Positions 12,255 through 25,175 of a stretch of DNA of 64,000 nt are shown piece after piece. Location: contig JAQFWX010000003.1 of the NCBI GenBank assembly GCA_027605045.1, positions 1,860,001-1,924,000 on the forward strand, given 5' to 3'. The translations under genes and the position numbers were made by a program. Source of the DNA: Phallus indusiatus (Eukaryota > Basidiomycota > Agaricomycetes > Phallales > Phallaceae). Every line of letters begins with the position of its first letter. Positions within the stretch are counted from its first letter, which is position 1. The notes under the pieces are model-generated. The model searched no databases. It was not told the origin of the DNA and saw only the letters and a list, made by a program, of their open reading frames with translations.

Positions 12255-13007
12255 CTGTTGTAAGTCGGGAGCGTGCTATTGATCGTAAGATCTAGACTCG
12301 GGTATCTTATTGATTTGGGGTGGACATACCGTAAAAAGGATTTTTATTCTGTAGATGACGTTATTTATCAAGCATTCTGGCAATAGCCTTTGTGACGGTA
12401 ATATTGATATACGTATACACGTGTAATAGTTATAATTTCTGTCAATTTCTCAACACATTCATTTTGAAATCATGCAGAGAGAAAGAAACGACAAAGCGTT
12501 TCAAGTAGCTAACACTGACCGGTTTTTTTCAATTGATCTTGTAAATTGATACAGGCATTTTGCTATGGCCATTGTAAGGTAACTGACTGCGCTTTCATTT
12601 CCTTACTATATCCATAGTTTGAGGATAGACCAATTTCAATGGTAGCCTTGATTTGGCGATTATTCAACCAAGTCAATTTATCAATGCAACCCATTACATG
12701 ACATTAACAACACAATTGGACAAGCTAGTATTCAAGTCAAAGCAACAATGACCTTCTGATTCTGAGCTTCTCCAGCAATAACTGTCTGCATCGTTTCGTT
12801 TAAATTCCGTTTCAATGAACTTGCTATCCCATTTACCTATCATTTGCATAGAATAAGCAGTTGTTTTTATGGGAGCGGATCTATTAGTCACTGGGATACA
12901 TTATATATTAAATGAGCTATTGTTTGGTGACACTGCACGCACGCAAATATCTCGTGATCTTATCTCTCCGCACCAGAGCAGCTGTATGCCCCTGGGTGGC
13001 CTATATA
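12255..13007. other. Intergenic, no gene recognised
   Basis: AT-rich sequence between convergent genes. Only short ORFs without coding character are present. Confidence 0.5.
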
Positions 13008-14812
13008 TTAGTCTGTGTGCTTGACTGTCTGACTGTTTATGACAATACGCGGGCCGTTTCCTAAAGCTGCTGTAAATGAGTTCTCGTCGGAATTCGTGGC
13101 GCTTTTGATAGGATTAATTGCGGTAAACGGCGTATCAATGAAATCGAGTTGATAAGTCGAGTTCTGTTGAGAGGCGCGCCAGACGATGTCCGTGCCTATC
13201 AGAATTACTCGATTCACTGTGGCGGTGATTAAACTCCAGCTTGCCCTGTATAATGGAATTATTCAAAAGATAGCGGTGATCATGGTGCCAGTACCATAAG
13301 AAATGGCGTACACTACTGATAAGGTTGCATAGGCGAGCTGGAGGATATTTAAACAGTGTAAGCAATGTACTGGAGATCGTTTGAAAGTTGAGGCCCTACA
13401 TTTAGTTTGGCGATTACAATAATGTTGAATATACGAAGAGCTGTAATTCCGGTTCATGTCAGCGTGTTATTGCATATCGCCAGATATATACATCATTTGC
13501 CGATCACGTACTCAAGCTTATCTGAAAGATCAAACTAAGGAAAAGAAGACCGACAAAACCTGAGGTAAAAAACACACACCGCAAAGTATCCCAAACCATC
13601 ATTGAACAGCTGTCTGACTATGACTGTGTTGGTTTCCCTTGGGCGCTCGAGAATATTCCATCCTGCTAATACGACTAGATAGACATCGAGGATGACCTGA
13701 AGCCAACATTTTCAGAAAAATAATCAAGGACATTCGACGACAACAAACCAGGAGTGACCAGACCACAACCAATTGAATAGGTCTGGTCTCAAAAGCGCAC
13801 TCGTTGAACGGGGGACCAAGGTAACTGGTAAGATCTGAGTTTATAAACATTTAGGCACAAGAAATTATTCATCAGTGTTCATGACGTACGAAGGAAGTCG
13901 TGAAGTATGGCTTTTCATGAAAGTAAGACAGAAATTGACAGCACTACTAGTAGTTGCTGGGACAAGACTCACTATGGATTGAAAGAGCCACAGCCGTTGC
14001 ATATACACATACATAGGGTGGAATCAAAAATTGAAGGAGCCGTTTGTTATAACCCCATATTGCATAAATGCGATGGAACACGAAGACTGAGGGAAGAGAT
14101 CAGAAATAACCCATGGTGGATGGCGGCAGTGCAAGAGGGTTCAATATCCATACAATTGACTACACCAAGACTTATAACTGAGACAAGGCTCACAATGGTT
14201 AGCATTACTTTGCAGCTGCAATTAATGAGTTTAGAAACAAAACGGCGAAAGAACGCCGGGGAGGATCCTTACGTCTAAGCAAATTTCAGAAACGAGGAAA
14301 GTTACATGGGAACATCGCCAACGGAACTCACCGTAATTGTGTATGTTTCTGAGGATATAGTGCTCAATTCTAATGTGATATCAAGATATGATAGCGTTGA
14401 GAAGGAGATAGTACATTACGATATGCGAGAGCTATTAGACAAATTGGGACGATGTATCTGTTCAGGAGAAATACAGTCTTCCATCGCGTCCATTGGGCAC
14501 CCCAAATTAAACGACGCTACATTTCAAGATTACTATAGAGAGCATGGGAGAGAAAAATTTTAGACGCACCTCATGATCAAAGAGAAGGAGGTGGTCATAT
14601 AAAAGTACAACCGTTCCCGCGACTGGTGGCAGTAGAAGAAGTCGTGTAAGATATGTAGTCCTCCAAGGTTGAATATGAAACACAATACTAGACAGATATC
14701 TGGCGGCATCTCTTGCCGTTATCAGAAGGATTGCTTCTCCTTTGGTGATTATTAATGGTGTTGCAACAGTTGTCGTGGACAGCAGTGGCATGGGCATGAA
14801 TCCTGAGGACAA
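13008..14812 (-). CDS. DUF6533-like multi-pass membrane protein
   Basis: Multi-exon gene on the minus strand. Exon 1 encodes an N-terminus with ITARDAARYLS. The next exon gives AGTVVLLYDHLLLFDHE, and the following one RRLIWGAQWTRWKTVFLLNRY; together these are the hallmark of basidiomycete DUF6533 proteins. Later exons supply hydrophobic helices (CKVMLTIVSLVSVISLG, HRIYAIWGYNKRLLQFLIPP, RPIQLVVVWSLL, VILDVYLVVLAGWNILERP). They also supply the conserved QLFNDGLGYFA and, near the end, ASWSLITATVNRVIL. The C-terminal tail is Ser/Asn/Thr-rich. The family has about seven helices and no established function; the location is probably a membrane. Introns in the middle and near the C-terminus are not all resolved, and one candidate is only 33 nt, so a small defect cannot be excluded. 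Confidence 0.6.
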
Positions 14813-15664
14813 AGAACGACCACAGTTGATAGATCACGGCGATTACTGTTACGAGTTATATACTTGGAAACATCGTAATAAACCGGTACCAGGTAACTTG
14901 CGCTCAAAAGTGAGGTGAGCTGTCATTCACGATGGCAATTTAAAAAGTATCAGAAAATAGACGGTAGAGGTGTCCTGCACATGGGCACTATCATGATTCG
15001 TCATTCTTGAACAAGATAGGCTTGGTGTACAGCCCGAAGGGAGCTCGTTGCTCAGTCTGGAGCTGGCACACGGCTATGTGGATGAATTCAAAAAATTGTA
15101 TGTATGTTGCCGCTCATTGCTTTGGAAATATTTACCGGAGAGATGCAGCCGGGACCGTGTGAAATTTAAACAAGCGAACTTACGTCACGGTCTGTCACAT
15201 CTCGCCTTCCCCACGATGATGTAAAAACCCGAGGCCTGGACGACAGAACAAAGATCCCATCTGGTTCTTACCATTTAAGATAGTGCGGTCAAGCCAGTCT
15301 TGTTGCGTCAAAATGGTACGCATTGTATAATCCATTTTGATTAGAAAAATCGAATTTGATATTGATCTTATCATACACATTGTGCTGCAACAAAAAGTGA
15401 AACTACAAGAAAATAATTTTTTTATATAATTTTTGTCGCCTAAATTTTCGGCTAAACATCAGATTTTTTGTGTCAATGATAGGTCGCCACTGACTGACAC
15501 GCCGCACAGCTCGCACAGATCGGAGCTTATGAGCTGCACATCAATTGTATGTAGCAGCAACCCAAAAGAATAATAATCGCTCGTCAGTGAGGAGAAACAT
15601 CAGCTATCCTTCCTCCCCTATACTCTGCGAACCCTTTTCCTGCCCATAACTTACTTAGGTAACA
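14813..15664. other. Intergenic, divergent promoters
   Basis: Lies between the divergent DUF6533-like and acyl-CoA oxidase-like genes. A 61-codon minus ORF at 15195-15380 has no coding character. I see no other gene. Confidence 0.5.
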
Positions 15665-17760
15665 ATGTACCCTACTCGCGATCTTGCTCTGAGTACGCTT
15701 TTTCGATGCGCCTCCGAGAGACACACGAAAGAGGAACAAATCTCGCTTTCCTATACTCGAGCAAAAGCAATTACTAAGGCATACGGTTTGTTGTCGTTTT
15801 GATCCCTTTCATCTCATTTCCCTGAAGTTTCTAACCAACCCTCAAATCAGCTCTTACCATTGAAGATATTCTCCGACTCTCGCCAAAGTTCTGGCAGCTC
15901 CATACCGATCCTATATGGGCAATGGATGGCGCAGCTGGGACGTTGGTTACCATCCAGCTTAACCTGTGCGCAGGAACGCTCGCCAATTTCGTCAAAACGC
16001 AGCCGCACGTATACGAAATTCTCCAAAAAGTGCTAACCTTTGAGTATTCGTATGTCTAAAGACTCTACTAAACTGTCAGTTATATCTGATACTTATATGC
16101 ATGCTCAATTAGGGGTCAATTTTGTCTGACAGAGGTTGGACACGGTCTTGACGCTCTTCACATTGAAACCACCGCTACCCTACTCGAAAATGGCCAATTT
16201 GAGCTTAACACACCTTCAGAGCAAGCGGCGAAGTACGTATTGTAATACAATTGAATCATAGCCGAGCTGATATCCTTGTCCAATCAGGTATATGCCTCCT
16301 ACCAAGCCTATGGGCGACAAATGCGTTGCCGTGGTATTCGCTAGAGCCATAGTGAATGGCGAAGACCGTGGTGTCAAACCATTCGTTGTTCCCATCAACG
16401 ATGGTACCAATATGCATTCGGGCGTTGTATGCAAGTGAGTTCTCAAATATACTTCCAATTGTATTGATACGATGTTCATTTTCGTTCATTAAAGATGTCT
16501 TCCTCACCGTGGCGGTTCAAAACCTATAAACCACAGCTTGACATATTTCCACAAGGTCGTCGTACCACGTTCGGCGCTTTTAGGAACGCTCGAGAAGGCC
16601 AAGGATCCAAGAGCCGCTTTCTTCGCGCTCATTTCTCGTGTAGCAATTGGAACGCTGGCCATCGGATCATTAGGCGTTCCAGCACTCCAAGTGTCTTCTT
16701 ACATCGCTGCTCGATACAGCCTGCGGCGAATGGTGACAGATCGGACTGGGAACCAGATCCCCATCATAAGTTTCCGAACTCAAAAGACACCGATTTTAGT
16801 AGCTCTTGCACAGTACTTTGTGATGAAAGCATTACATGAAGCGGCGGTTCCTTTGTTCCTGGACCAGACCATTCAATCAACTGTTCGCCATGCAATTGCC
16901 ACAGTTATCAAAGTTGTCATGATGCAGCACGGACAGACGGCTAATCTGGGTCTGGGAGATCGGTGTGGCGCTCAAGGCCTTTTCGAGCACAACCAACTCT
17001 CTACTATGTTTGTATGTATTCATTTCAGCTGTGATTGTTTGTTTTCCTATCACTCACCTTTATGAAGATGGATATGAGAGGCACTGCCATTTCAGAAGGC
17101 GATACTCTCGGATTGTCTATCAGTTAGTATCACTTTTTTTCAATTTAAAAATACTTCTTATCTATTTCATATCAAGGATTGGCTTCGGAACTGCTGTTGC
17201 ACCGCTACAGTCTGCCCCCTCCGGCGGATCCCAATAGCTTGCTTGCCCGCCACGAAAGCGGACTCTTTTCAGAGCTGGGAAATTTGCTAAAAGCGATAGG
17301 AGATCATAGGTCGCCTGACTATGACCGTTATGTTCTTCCGGACTGTCTGCTTTTGGTGCAATCTATTGGCCACCGGATGGCATATGACGCTGCCGTCGAT
17401 GCGAAAATCGATCAGTGCCTTATTGATCTCTACGTGGCGAGCTGCGTCAAATTAGATTCGTCGTGGTACGTGGAACATGCTGAACTAGGGAGACAAGCCC
17501 AAAGAGAACTAGAGACTGGTGCGGTGGACGCCGTCTTTCCCCATTTGGAATCCCTTTTGAACAAGCTGGAAGTTGAGTCGTATATAACGGCGCCCATAGT
17601 CTCTGAAGCAAGCTGGAACGATTTTGTCGGTCAGCTGCAACCGTTTGTTCCTTCCGCAAATGAAATTACCCCGAAACGTATCAGCTTCAACGGGGAATTC
17701 GACTCGGAAGGCAACCGCTTCTTTTTCGGTCAGATAAACGTTGTTGGTTTACAAGTTTAG
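15665..17760 (+). CDS. Acyl-CoA oxidase-like flavoenzyme
   Basis: Seven exons (15665-15785, 15851-16049, 16113-16232, 16288-16434, 16495-17011, 17068-17122, 17177-17760) give 580 residues. FCLTEVGHGLDALHIETTAT matches the acyl-CoA oxidase/dehydrogenase FAD-binding signature, with Thr-Glu-x-Gly-His-Gly. It is followed by KPFVVPINDG and LPHRGGSKPINHSLTYFHKV, which fit the middle beta domain. The C-terminal helical domain includes RTQKTPILVALAQYFVMKA. Members of this family introduce the trans-2 double bond into acyl-CoA, with peroxisomal oxidases passing electrons to O2. The protein is somewhat shorter than classical acyl-CoA oxidases (about 650-700) and ends in LQV, so no PTS1 signal is visible. 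Import by another route, or a role in secondary lipid metabolism, is possible. Confidence 0.87.
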
Positions 17761-17984
17761 AAAGATTGAAGTGTGATCAATTTTAGATCGAGTTTTCTTT
17801 GTAGCATTCTAAAAGCAACAGAATATATGTGTAGTCGTATAAAAACTTAAACTAGCGATTCAGTAGAACTAATACATAATTCGTGGTACATTCAAGAAAG
17901 AATAATAATCCAAAAGACATTGGAGTTTTTTTTTCTGTTTAAGTGTTCAAACGTGCTAACTCAGGGTAAAGGAGGAGCGACATT

Positions 17985-19090
17985 TCAAGCACTTGGGGGC
18001 CTCAAAACGGCCCTGTGCCAAATTTCCCGTATCGCATTCCAGTACCTTTCAGGGTCAGTTCTTGCATGAGCAACGTGCGGACTTTTTTCATATATGTCAG
18101 CCTTCACATCCAGACCCAAAGACGAGGCCTGTTTAACATGCCTCTCGACATTTTTCGCCAGCGTTATCCTGTCGGTCTTCGAGTAGATATAGAGTCGAGG
18201 AATATTGAAATCGACCTCTTGTCCACCGTTGATGCGAATGGGAAGGATGTTACGTTGAAGGAAGGTGTCTCGTAGCTCCTCAAAAAGCGGTCGATTGCCC
18301 GAAATTGTGTTTATGAGATAGAAGACACTGTACGCCAGTGCGACGAGGGGGATGGTGATCAAGCGGAGGAGAAAATTCGGTGAAGCGTTTGCGAGAATTG
18401 CGGACTCCAGGCCATTATCCCCTGGCGTCGAGTCCATCACAAGGGCAACACGACAATCGTCGCAGTTCGACAAGATTGGATCTTTCAGAAGCATCTTTCG
18501 AAGGGTCATGAGTTGCCATCCTCCGCCTGAATGAAATTTCATAGCACTCATCAGAATAGATTCAAAGAACTAAGGTAACAGAACAACTTACCATTTGACA
18601 TAGCATGCAGAAGGACGCCTTTGCAATCATTGTTATCCTCGAGCTCTCGGCGAAGAATCCCTAAAACTGGCTTGATGATAGATTCCTGAATATATTCGAT
18701 CCAAGTAAGCTCAGATCTCAGTCAAACAAAATGCAATACCTTGGTGTTCTCGGACATCCAGTAATAACTGGATTTCACCGTGACGAGAACTATAGTCGAC
18801 TTGGGAAACAAGGTCCTATAACTTGTGGCGTATTTTTCCACATGAGAACGTGCGCCATCCACTAAAGAACATCATGAACGATGGCTAGAAAGTGTGATGC
18901 AGACTTTCACCCACTCCAAGAGAAGAGGATGACAACCCTGTGAATCCCGGTTAGCACTTCGCCCATTCGCATGAAAGCATTCTTACGAAGGACTGATAAC
19001 GTCGCCTTGCACGTTGTCGTCAAGTGTTTTGGGTGGCTCGGAAATAAAGACGTGCGAATTCAACTTATCCAAGTTCAAAGACGTAGTCAT
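17985..19090 (-). CDS. TMEM53/DUF829-family alpha/beta hydrolase
   Basis: The first exon starts at ATG 19090 (MTTSLNLDKL...). Later exons give VVILFSWMDGARSHVEKYA, then TLFPKSTIVLVTVKSSYYW, then a segment ending LLHAMSNGGGWQL. The last exon is long and carries PRLYIYSKTDRIT and SPHVAHARTDPERYW. These match the DUF829 (TMEM53) fold: nucleophile Ser in xxSNGG, acid Asp after YSKTD, and His in the HVAH region. The family includes nuclear-envelope TMEM53 in animals and many fungal proteins of unknown substrate. A hydrophobic stretch (FLLRLITIPLVALAYSVFYL) may be membrane-associated. The gene lies just outside the inner edge of the right arm. Donor GTGGGT after the residues LFSW gives the only consistent frame. 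Confidence 0.8.
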
Positions 19091-19664
19091 GCCAGGGGTC
19101 GTATATGGTAGCTGAGGTGGAGCACTGATATTGATATAATAATTACAACATCAAGGCGCTGAAATCACTTTCACAGCCAATCATAGTAATGTCAGGGAAG
19201 CGGTTGGTATGAGCGTGTTAATCATACCGAAATGGAACAATGGTTTGGTTTTTGAAAAGGGGAGCATCCGCGCCATATGTTCGGCTATGTTCGGATGTGA
19301 CTGGGAGGGGCGGAAATGAATGAATGTTTCATGCGTGTCCGGCTGATGCGGTCGATTGTAATTTCCAATCCACAGTTTTCATACGAATTTATGAAGCGCC
19401 CCTATGAGCTTCTTTCTTATTGTTTATTGGAAAATCACCGTTCCGTTTACATCACAGCTGATTGATTTGCCGATTGGTTAATAGACAACGCAAGTTCCGC
19501 ACCTAAGCGTTTAATCCCAGCTTCTTGCTATGAAGGTCCGTCTGACAAACCAGCCTCAACTTACAGGGGTTTATAGACTCATCTCTGAATAATTCTTTCA
19601 GAAATTCATCTCACACAGAATTGGCAAAGTTATTTCGAGCGCCAATTCAAACTTCGCTCTAACG

Positions 19665-21912
19665 ATGGATTCAACTTCAAGTTACCTCTTGGGATTAATA
19701 GTTATTCTAATTGGAATTGCCATAGCCCGTAATAATAAAAATCGTCGTCGTTTACCTCCAGGTATGCTTAGCAGCAGCTTACACATTACGATTTGACCAT
19801 TGTAAAACAAACTAAAACAACGATAGGACCGAAACCCGTTTTTTTCTTAGGAAATCTTCATCAAATACCCCGCAAAGAGCCGTACAAAATCTACCGAGAT
19901 TGGTCACAGTTATATGGTGTGTGTAATAGCTGTATCCCATTCTTAATCTCGCTATGAAACTCTCCTGACGTACAGGACCCGTGGTGTATATGCGAGTCTT
20001 CAGCAGACAATTCGTGGTTCTCAATTCTTTAGAGGCTATCACAGATCTTTACGAAAAGAGGTCCGCTAAATACAGTACTAGACCAAACAGTGTAAACAAG
20101 TCTAAGTTAATCGGCTCTCAACATTCTATGTTTTTGACACAATTTTGATATGTGTAGGTCATGGGGGGCACGCTCGTGGGTCGGGAACAAACTGCTATCA
20201 TTTTCATGAAATACGGACCCAAGTGGAAACAAACTCGACAACTAATCCATGGCTGGTTGAGTCAACGGGCTCTAACTAAATATGTCCCCATGCAAGCTCT
20301 GTGTTCTTACCGCTTGATGCAGAATTTATTGGACGATCCGGACCATTTCGCAGAGCACATACGAAAGTATGACATGACATGACACCTTCATCTAAGGCCA
20401 TACAGCTACTAAATGACAGCTCGTTATTGTAGCAGCGCAGGGTCTATCATTTTAAAACTTGCTTATGGACTGGATTGTAAATCCTACGACGATCCTTGGA
20501 TCGCGATGTCGGAGGAGGTTCAGCAGATAACTGCCATTGCCACCGAGCCAGGACGCTGGCTTGTTGATTCATTTCCTTGGCGTAAGGAGCATTCACCCTC
20601 GAATTTTCATTACTTATGCGTTTATGACCCGTGTTAGTGCGTTTTGTACCGTCTTTTCTCCCAGGAGCTGGTTTCCTGCGTTGGGCAAAGAGGTCCCGGA
20701 AGGTTGCTCATGATCTTGTCAAAGCACCTTTTAACAAAGTCAGAGAGGATATGGTTAGTAAACTCATTTTAGTTGTACCCCCGATTTCTACCTTATTCTC
20801 CAAAGAAAATGGGAACCGCGTGTCCCTCCTTCGTACGTGACCAACTACTCGAGAATAGCAGCGAAGATAAGCGTGAAGAGGATAACGACGTTCTTATCTG
20901 CGCAGCGGGAAGTTTATATGCAGGTCAGCCCATTAAGCAATCACGAATAGAACAATGCATCACAATTTCTTTGGTTATAACGACATAGCTGGAATCGACA
21001 CCGTGAGCCTAGACCATCACTTTACCCCGCGGCGCAATGCTCTTAACAACATGTATACATAGATTGTATCCACTATGCGCATGTTCTTTTATATTATGGC
21101 TACCCGTCCAGAGATTCAGAAAGCCGCGCAAGAAGAGGTAGACGGGGTAATAGGCACCCAACGTCTTGCCACACTTGATGATCGCGACGCGTTACCTTAT
21201 ATTGGATGTCTTGTTAAGGAGCTCTTCCGTTTCAACGCCGTGGCACATCTTGTTCCACACAGTCTAGACGAAGATGACGTGTATGAAGGTTATCTCATTC
21301 CAAAGGGCTCTTGGATAATAGCGAATATTTGGTAAGATATACGCCGTACATCTCTTATTAGTGGCGACAAGTCACCGGTTATTTATCGTGCCTGATGAAA
21401 AATTTATTTTAGGGCAGTCCTACATGATCCTGCTATATTCAAGGACCCGGACAATTTCAACCCGGACAGATTCAACCCTTCCCACGCTGAGATGGACCCG
21501 ACCTACATTGCATTTTGTGTAGGGCTGGGGAGAAGGTAAGGCATCCATGTTCATAATCTGCGATATCAGCATATACCCAAGCTGCTCACGATATCTGCAC
21601 CCCACAAAGGTTTTGCCCGGCGTATCATTTCTCGCAGACTACGATATTCCTGAACGTAGTTCACACCCTTTCATTATTCAACATTCTTTCCCCTTTGGAT
21701 GACAATGGTGAGAAATATCTGCCTCCGATGGAATTCGATGTTGGGCATATAAGGTACATTTGATTTTGCCTTACACGTCAAATTGGATATGCATTTGAAC
21801 TTATGATCTTCGCCAATTAAATAGAGCACTTCGCCCCTTCCATTGCCGTGTACTCCGGCGAAATGCACAGGCGGAGAAGTTGGTGCACCAGGCCTTGCTT
21901 GGATTTGAATGA
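19665..21912 (+). CDS. Cytochrome P450 (right-arm copy, intact)
   Basis: About ten or more exons can be joined in one frame. A membrane anchor (YLLGLIVILIGIAIARNN) is followed by a hinge with LPPGPKP. Then come WSQLYGPVVYMRV, the MGGTLVGREQ exon, NAGSIILKLAYG, and PSFLPGAGFLRWAKRS. The I-helix is split by introns (AAGSLYAG, then GIDTIVSTMRMFF). The ExxR is in CLVKELFRFNAV. The heme loop reads CVGLGRRFCPAYHF and the protein ends HQALLGFE. A class II microsomal monooxygenase is expected, with unknown substrate. The heme loop is unusual: the usual Phe seven residues before the Cys is Val, and the Gly two after it is Ala. The Cys ligand is present. Several acceptors were chosen by frame, for example TAGCAG before the NAGS exon. 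Confidence 0.85.
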
Positions 21913-22612
21913 TACAAACCAAAAAAAATCAAGGTTTGACGGTGATGCGGTTGTAGTATTAACCCTTATCATTTTTCAGTTTCATACCAGTGAAGAAGTG
22001 ATGGGGTTTGGCGAACCCTCAAGTTTCGTTCCAAGGCACGAGAATATTTGATAGTAGTACATACATTATTATCATTCATTCATTATCAACCTATTTTTTA
22101 AAAAAAGTTAACGATAAGAGCACCCGAGAAATACGGAGGATCCGGATCGGAAAAAAAAACGGGAAGTCACATTAACTGCGTCGTGGCCATCACCAAATCT
22201 CGAAGCAAGGGATAAATTGGGAAGCAACGGCAACATGGCTCTTTTTGATTCAACCCGTATCAATTTGAAAATATAATCAATGGTGCACACTTTGAAAAAT
22301 CGTGCGATCGGTTTAAGGTCTTAACCCCATTGATGTACAAATGATCATGGTACATACTACTACACTTAGTTATTAAAAATTCATAATCATGCCATGATGT
22401 ACAACCAGGTTTATTTTTTTGGAGCGCGCGGAAGTAAAGACTGATTCGCACTGTGGCTAAGAATAAATGGCGGGATGGCGCAGTAAAATATGATAGCATG
22501 GTCCGAAGATGTATTTGCAAAGCATATAAACAGATTAAATAGTATAGGAGTGGCTCTAATGAATGACGCAGGCTGGCCTCGAACCTCGGCCAAAACTTAT
22601 AGACATCCGGCT
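21913..22612. other. Shared 3' region between convergent P450 and MFS
   Basis: Counterpart of 3825-4524 in the left arm. It holds the 3' flanks of two convergent genes. I see no separate gene. Short poly-A/T tracts are present. Confidence 0.6.
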
Positions 22613-24373
22613 TCAAATTAATTGCGATCCTTTACGTCTCACGAGGATTTCCCGAGTTAACAATAAGAATGCGACTCCGGCAAAAATTGAGACCTAGATA
22701 AGTCGTTAGGAAGCAAGTCTGTGCTCAGTTTAGGTTTGCATACTCCACTCCAGATTAACGCCCGATTCCAGATGAAAGTGTTTCCAAGAAGAGCCCCGAT
22801 GACAGGGTTGCCCATGAGAACCCCGAAAGAAGCGAGAAAGAAGGCAATCCCAAAACGGATCCTATTACCGAGCATTAGTGATGCGCTCTTAAGCATACAA
22901 TTCGATCCCACCCGACTTCGGTTGGGTCTTTGGAAAGCACTGCAATAGCAGGTGCACAGAGTGCCAGAACTTTAATACTTTCAGAAAGGGAAAGATTAAG
23001 CAATACTTAACACACTTACATGCGCCAGACGCCCAGCCGTATATGATTGAGAATATGACTGTCGAGGCGACAGTTTTGACACCGAACAAAGAAAAGATCA
23101 TAACGCCGCACGTAGCAACGGTCGGGATTGCTGAATTGAAAGGCCCGATATAGTCGGCAAGCAAGCTCATTAACACTCGACCGGGAATTGCTCCAGCATT
23201 CATTATTGCGAGCTATTCAATACCAATTCAAGTAACGGTAGCCGAATAGTATAGAACAACATACAGTATAGAATGCCACTTGGGTATTCACGCCTTTCAG
23301 TATTGCGAATATTTGGAGATAGAAATCTGGATAATTATCTTAATTTCCGTAGAGGATATAGCAACATGCTGAGCTTACAAGGGAAGAAAACACCCCAGAA
23401 AGCGACGAAAACCCTGCAAAGAAATTTATTCAACAAATAATTCATCGTGTGATATGACTGGTTATTCCCTACCCCAAAATCGCCAATAAATAAGGAACGT
23501 CTGTCATCATACCTTTGAGATCAGGCTTTGGACGTGGTCCAGCTTTCGGAGCCTTTGCTCTCATAAGTAGATTGGCCACTATAAGCATACCCAGTACAAT
23601 GAAGGCCGATATGCGTACGCCCCAATGAAAGCCGATATGACCTTTGAAGAACTGATTCAACATGATTGGAAATATAATCCCACCAAGGGACGAGCCTATA
23701 CGAAGATGTGAATTGAGTTTTCAAGCATGAGCAAATTTATGTTACCTGTCGCCACAATACCCATAGCGAGGGCGCGGCGATTACGCCAGTGGTGTGCTTG
23801 TACGGCGACACTTGGTACATAAAGTAGACCCGCGCCTATCCCCATTCCGAGTCCTTGAGAGAGATACAACTGATAGTATTTGTTTGGATGAGATATGGAA
23901 AGCATGAAGAGGCTAAAAGACCGATGAGTACATAGCCATGATCTGTACGAACACGGCAACTACTGACGAGAAGGTATATAAAAGCGATCCCGCAAAAGTC
24001 GTGGCACGAAAGTATCCCATGTCCAACAATTTTCCAGCAGGAAGAGCCATTGCCTGGAGGAAGAAGAGCTGTGTCGAACCAATCCAACTGATTGCAGAGG
24101 ATGAAGCAGTATGGGATTGGGTATAAAAATCTTGGTACACGCCAAAGCTATTCGCATAACCGAACGTCGTTGCAACGACTAGTAGACTAATAGAGCGAGG
24201 ATTGTCTGTGAATTTACAATATGGGTCGGCAGCTGCAGATCATACCCTCCAACGACAGTTGCCCACGCTTGTCGTCCTCCGTCCATAACATCATCCCTAT
24301 TTTGGACTAGTTTAGACTCGAACTCGGGGTCTAGTGGAGTTTCGCTTGGTGGCTTTTCGACTACTGTGTTCAT
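22613..24373 (-). CDS. MFS transporter, monocarboxylate-porter type (right-arm copy, intact)
   Basis: Starts at ATG 24373 with an acidic cytosolic N-terminus (MNTVVEKPPSETPLDPEF). About nine exons join without a stop. Recognisable pieces in order are GLLVVATTFGYANSFGVYQD (first helix), TASSSAISWIGSTQLFFLQ, and SQGLGMGIGAGLLYVPSV. Next are the loop AHHWRNRRALAMGIVATG, SSLGGIIFPIML, then the central loop (RAKAPKAGPRPKPDL). The second half begins GVFVAFWGVFFPYFYLQIFA and continues MNAGAIPGRVLMSLLADYIG, FGIAFFLASFGVLMGNPVIG, and a basic tail RRKGSQLI. This is the fungal MCT/SLC16-like layout of 12 helices. Export or uptake of an organic acid or metabolite is likely; the substrate is unknown. It converges on the P450 within the same duplicated unit. 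Confidence 0.88.
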
Positions 24374-25175
24374 TTCAAGTTGCAGTGCGCGCGGGCGGTG
24401 AAGAAAGACCGTTGTTGAGCACACTCAGGTGCACCAAACTCATTTCTTCCGCGACAAGCCATGGCGTCTGCGATTCTCACCCTGTGACCAGGCGCCTAAT
24501 ATCCTCCTTTTTACATCTTCACCTCACGAAGGTTTCGTGTTCAGACGGTTACTGCCCAAAAATGGATGATCTTCAATTGTCGCCTCAAGTGAGGAGCAAG
24601 CGCACTCCATTAGCTTCCATTAGTGGAATGAGCACCCAATCAACATCTGATTTTCCACGCGGCAAGCCTAGGAGTTCGATTACTTGGTTTTCGGGTTTTT
24701 GATGAAGTAACAAATCTGAAACATACGAAGCACTTCTCCAGAATATGAATGAACGGCTGTCTTTTTCCTTCAGAAGTCGTTGCTTCTGATGTTGATCTAT
24801 CTCTCATGATCATGAATCATGTAGTATACATGGGATCGTGAGTCGTCGTTCGGCATGGATATCTACTCCACAGGCGATTGGTTTTGTTTTCGGCGAAGAA
24901 ATATGCAAACGATTTCCGATACATCGCGCACATCTATGTATGTACTTTTACCACGAGGTTTTGTTCCTATCAAATTCTAATCAGCTGTTCGTATTTGCTC
25001 CTGATCCTGTTCTTGGCGCCCATATTATATCCAATTAATTACACTCGGCTAGCTGACAATATTACGTCATTATATAGCGTATTCCTAAACTAAACTGCTC
25101 AAGCAAGAACAAAGCCAGAATGGGGTACATGTTGGTCAGATAAAATCTAGCTGTGGGTCTTTCACTTCCGCCATC
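24374..25175. other. Upstream region of MFS gene and end of right arm
   Basis: Holds the MFS promoter region and the outer part of the arm, including the empty TA site at 24949-24950 that is occupied by the TIR element on the left. I see no gene. Confidence 0.6.

Larger units (their letters stand above)
19300..25029. repeat. Right arm of large inverted duplication
   Basis: Reverse-complement partner of 1-7122. It contains the open P450 (19665-21912, plus) and the open MFS transporter (22613-24373, minus), which converge. It lacks the TIR element and the intron insert seen on the left, so it represents the pre-insertion structure. Homology near 24930-25029 pairs with the first 80 bases of the window. 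Beyond 25029 the partner sequence lies outside the window. Confidence 0.93.

Noticed and set aside
13907..14563. Two plus-strand ORFs of 123 and 85 codons
   Set aside because: They lie antisense to exons of the DUF6533-like gene, whose motifs are clear on the minus strand.
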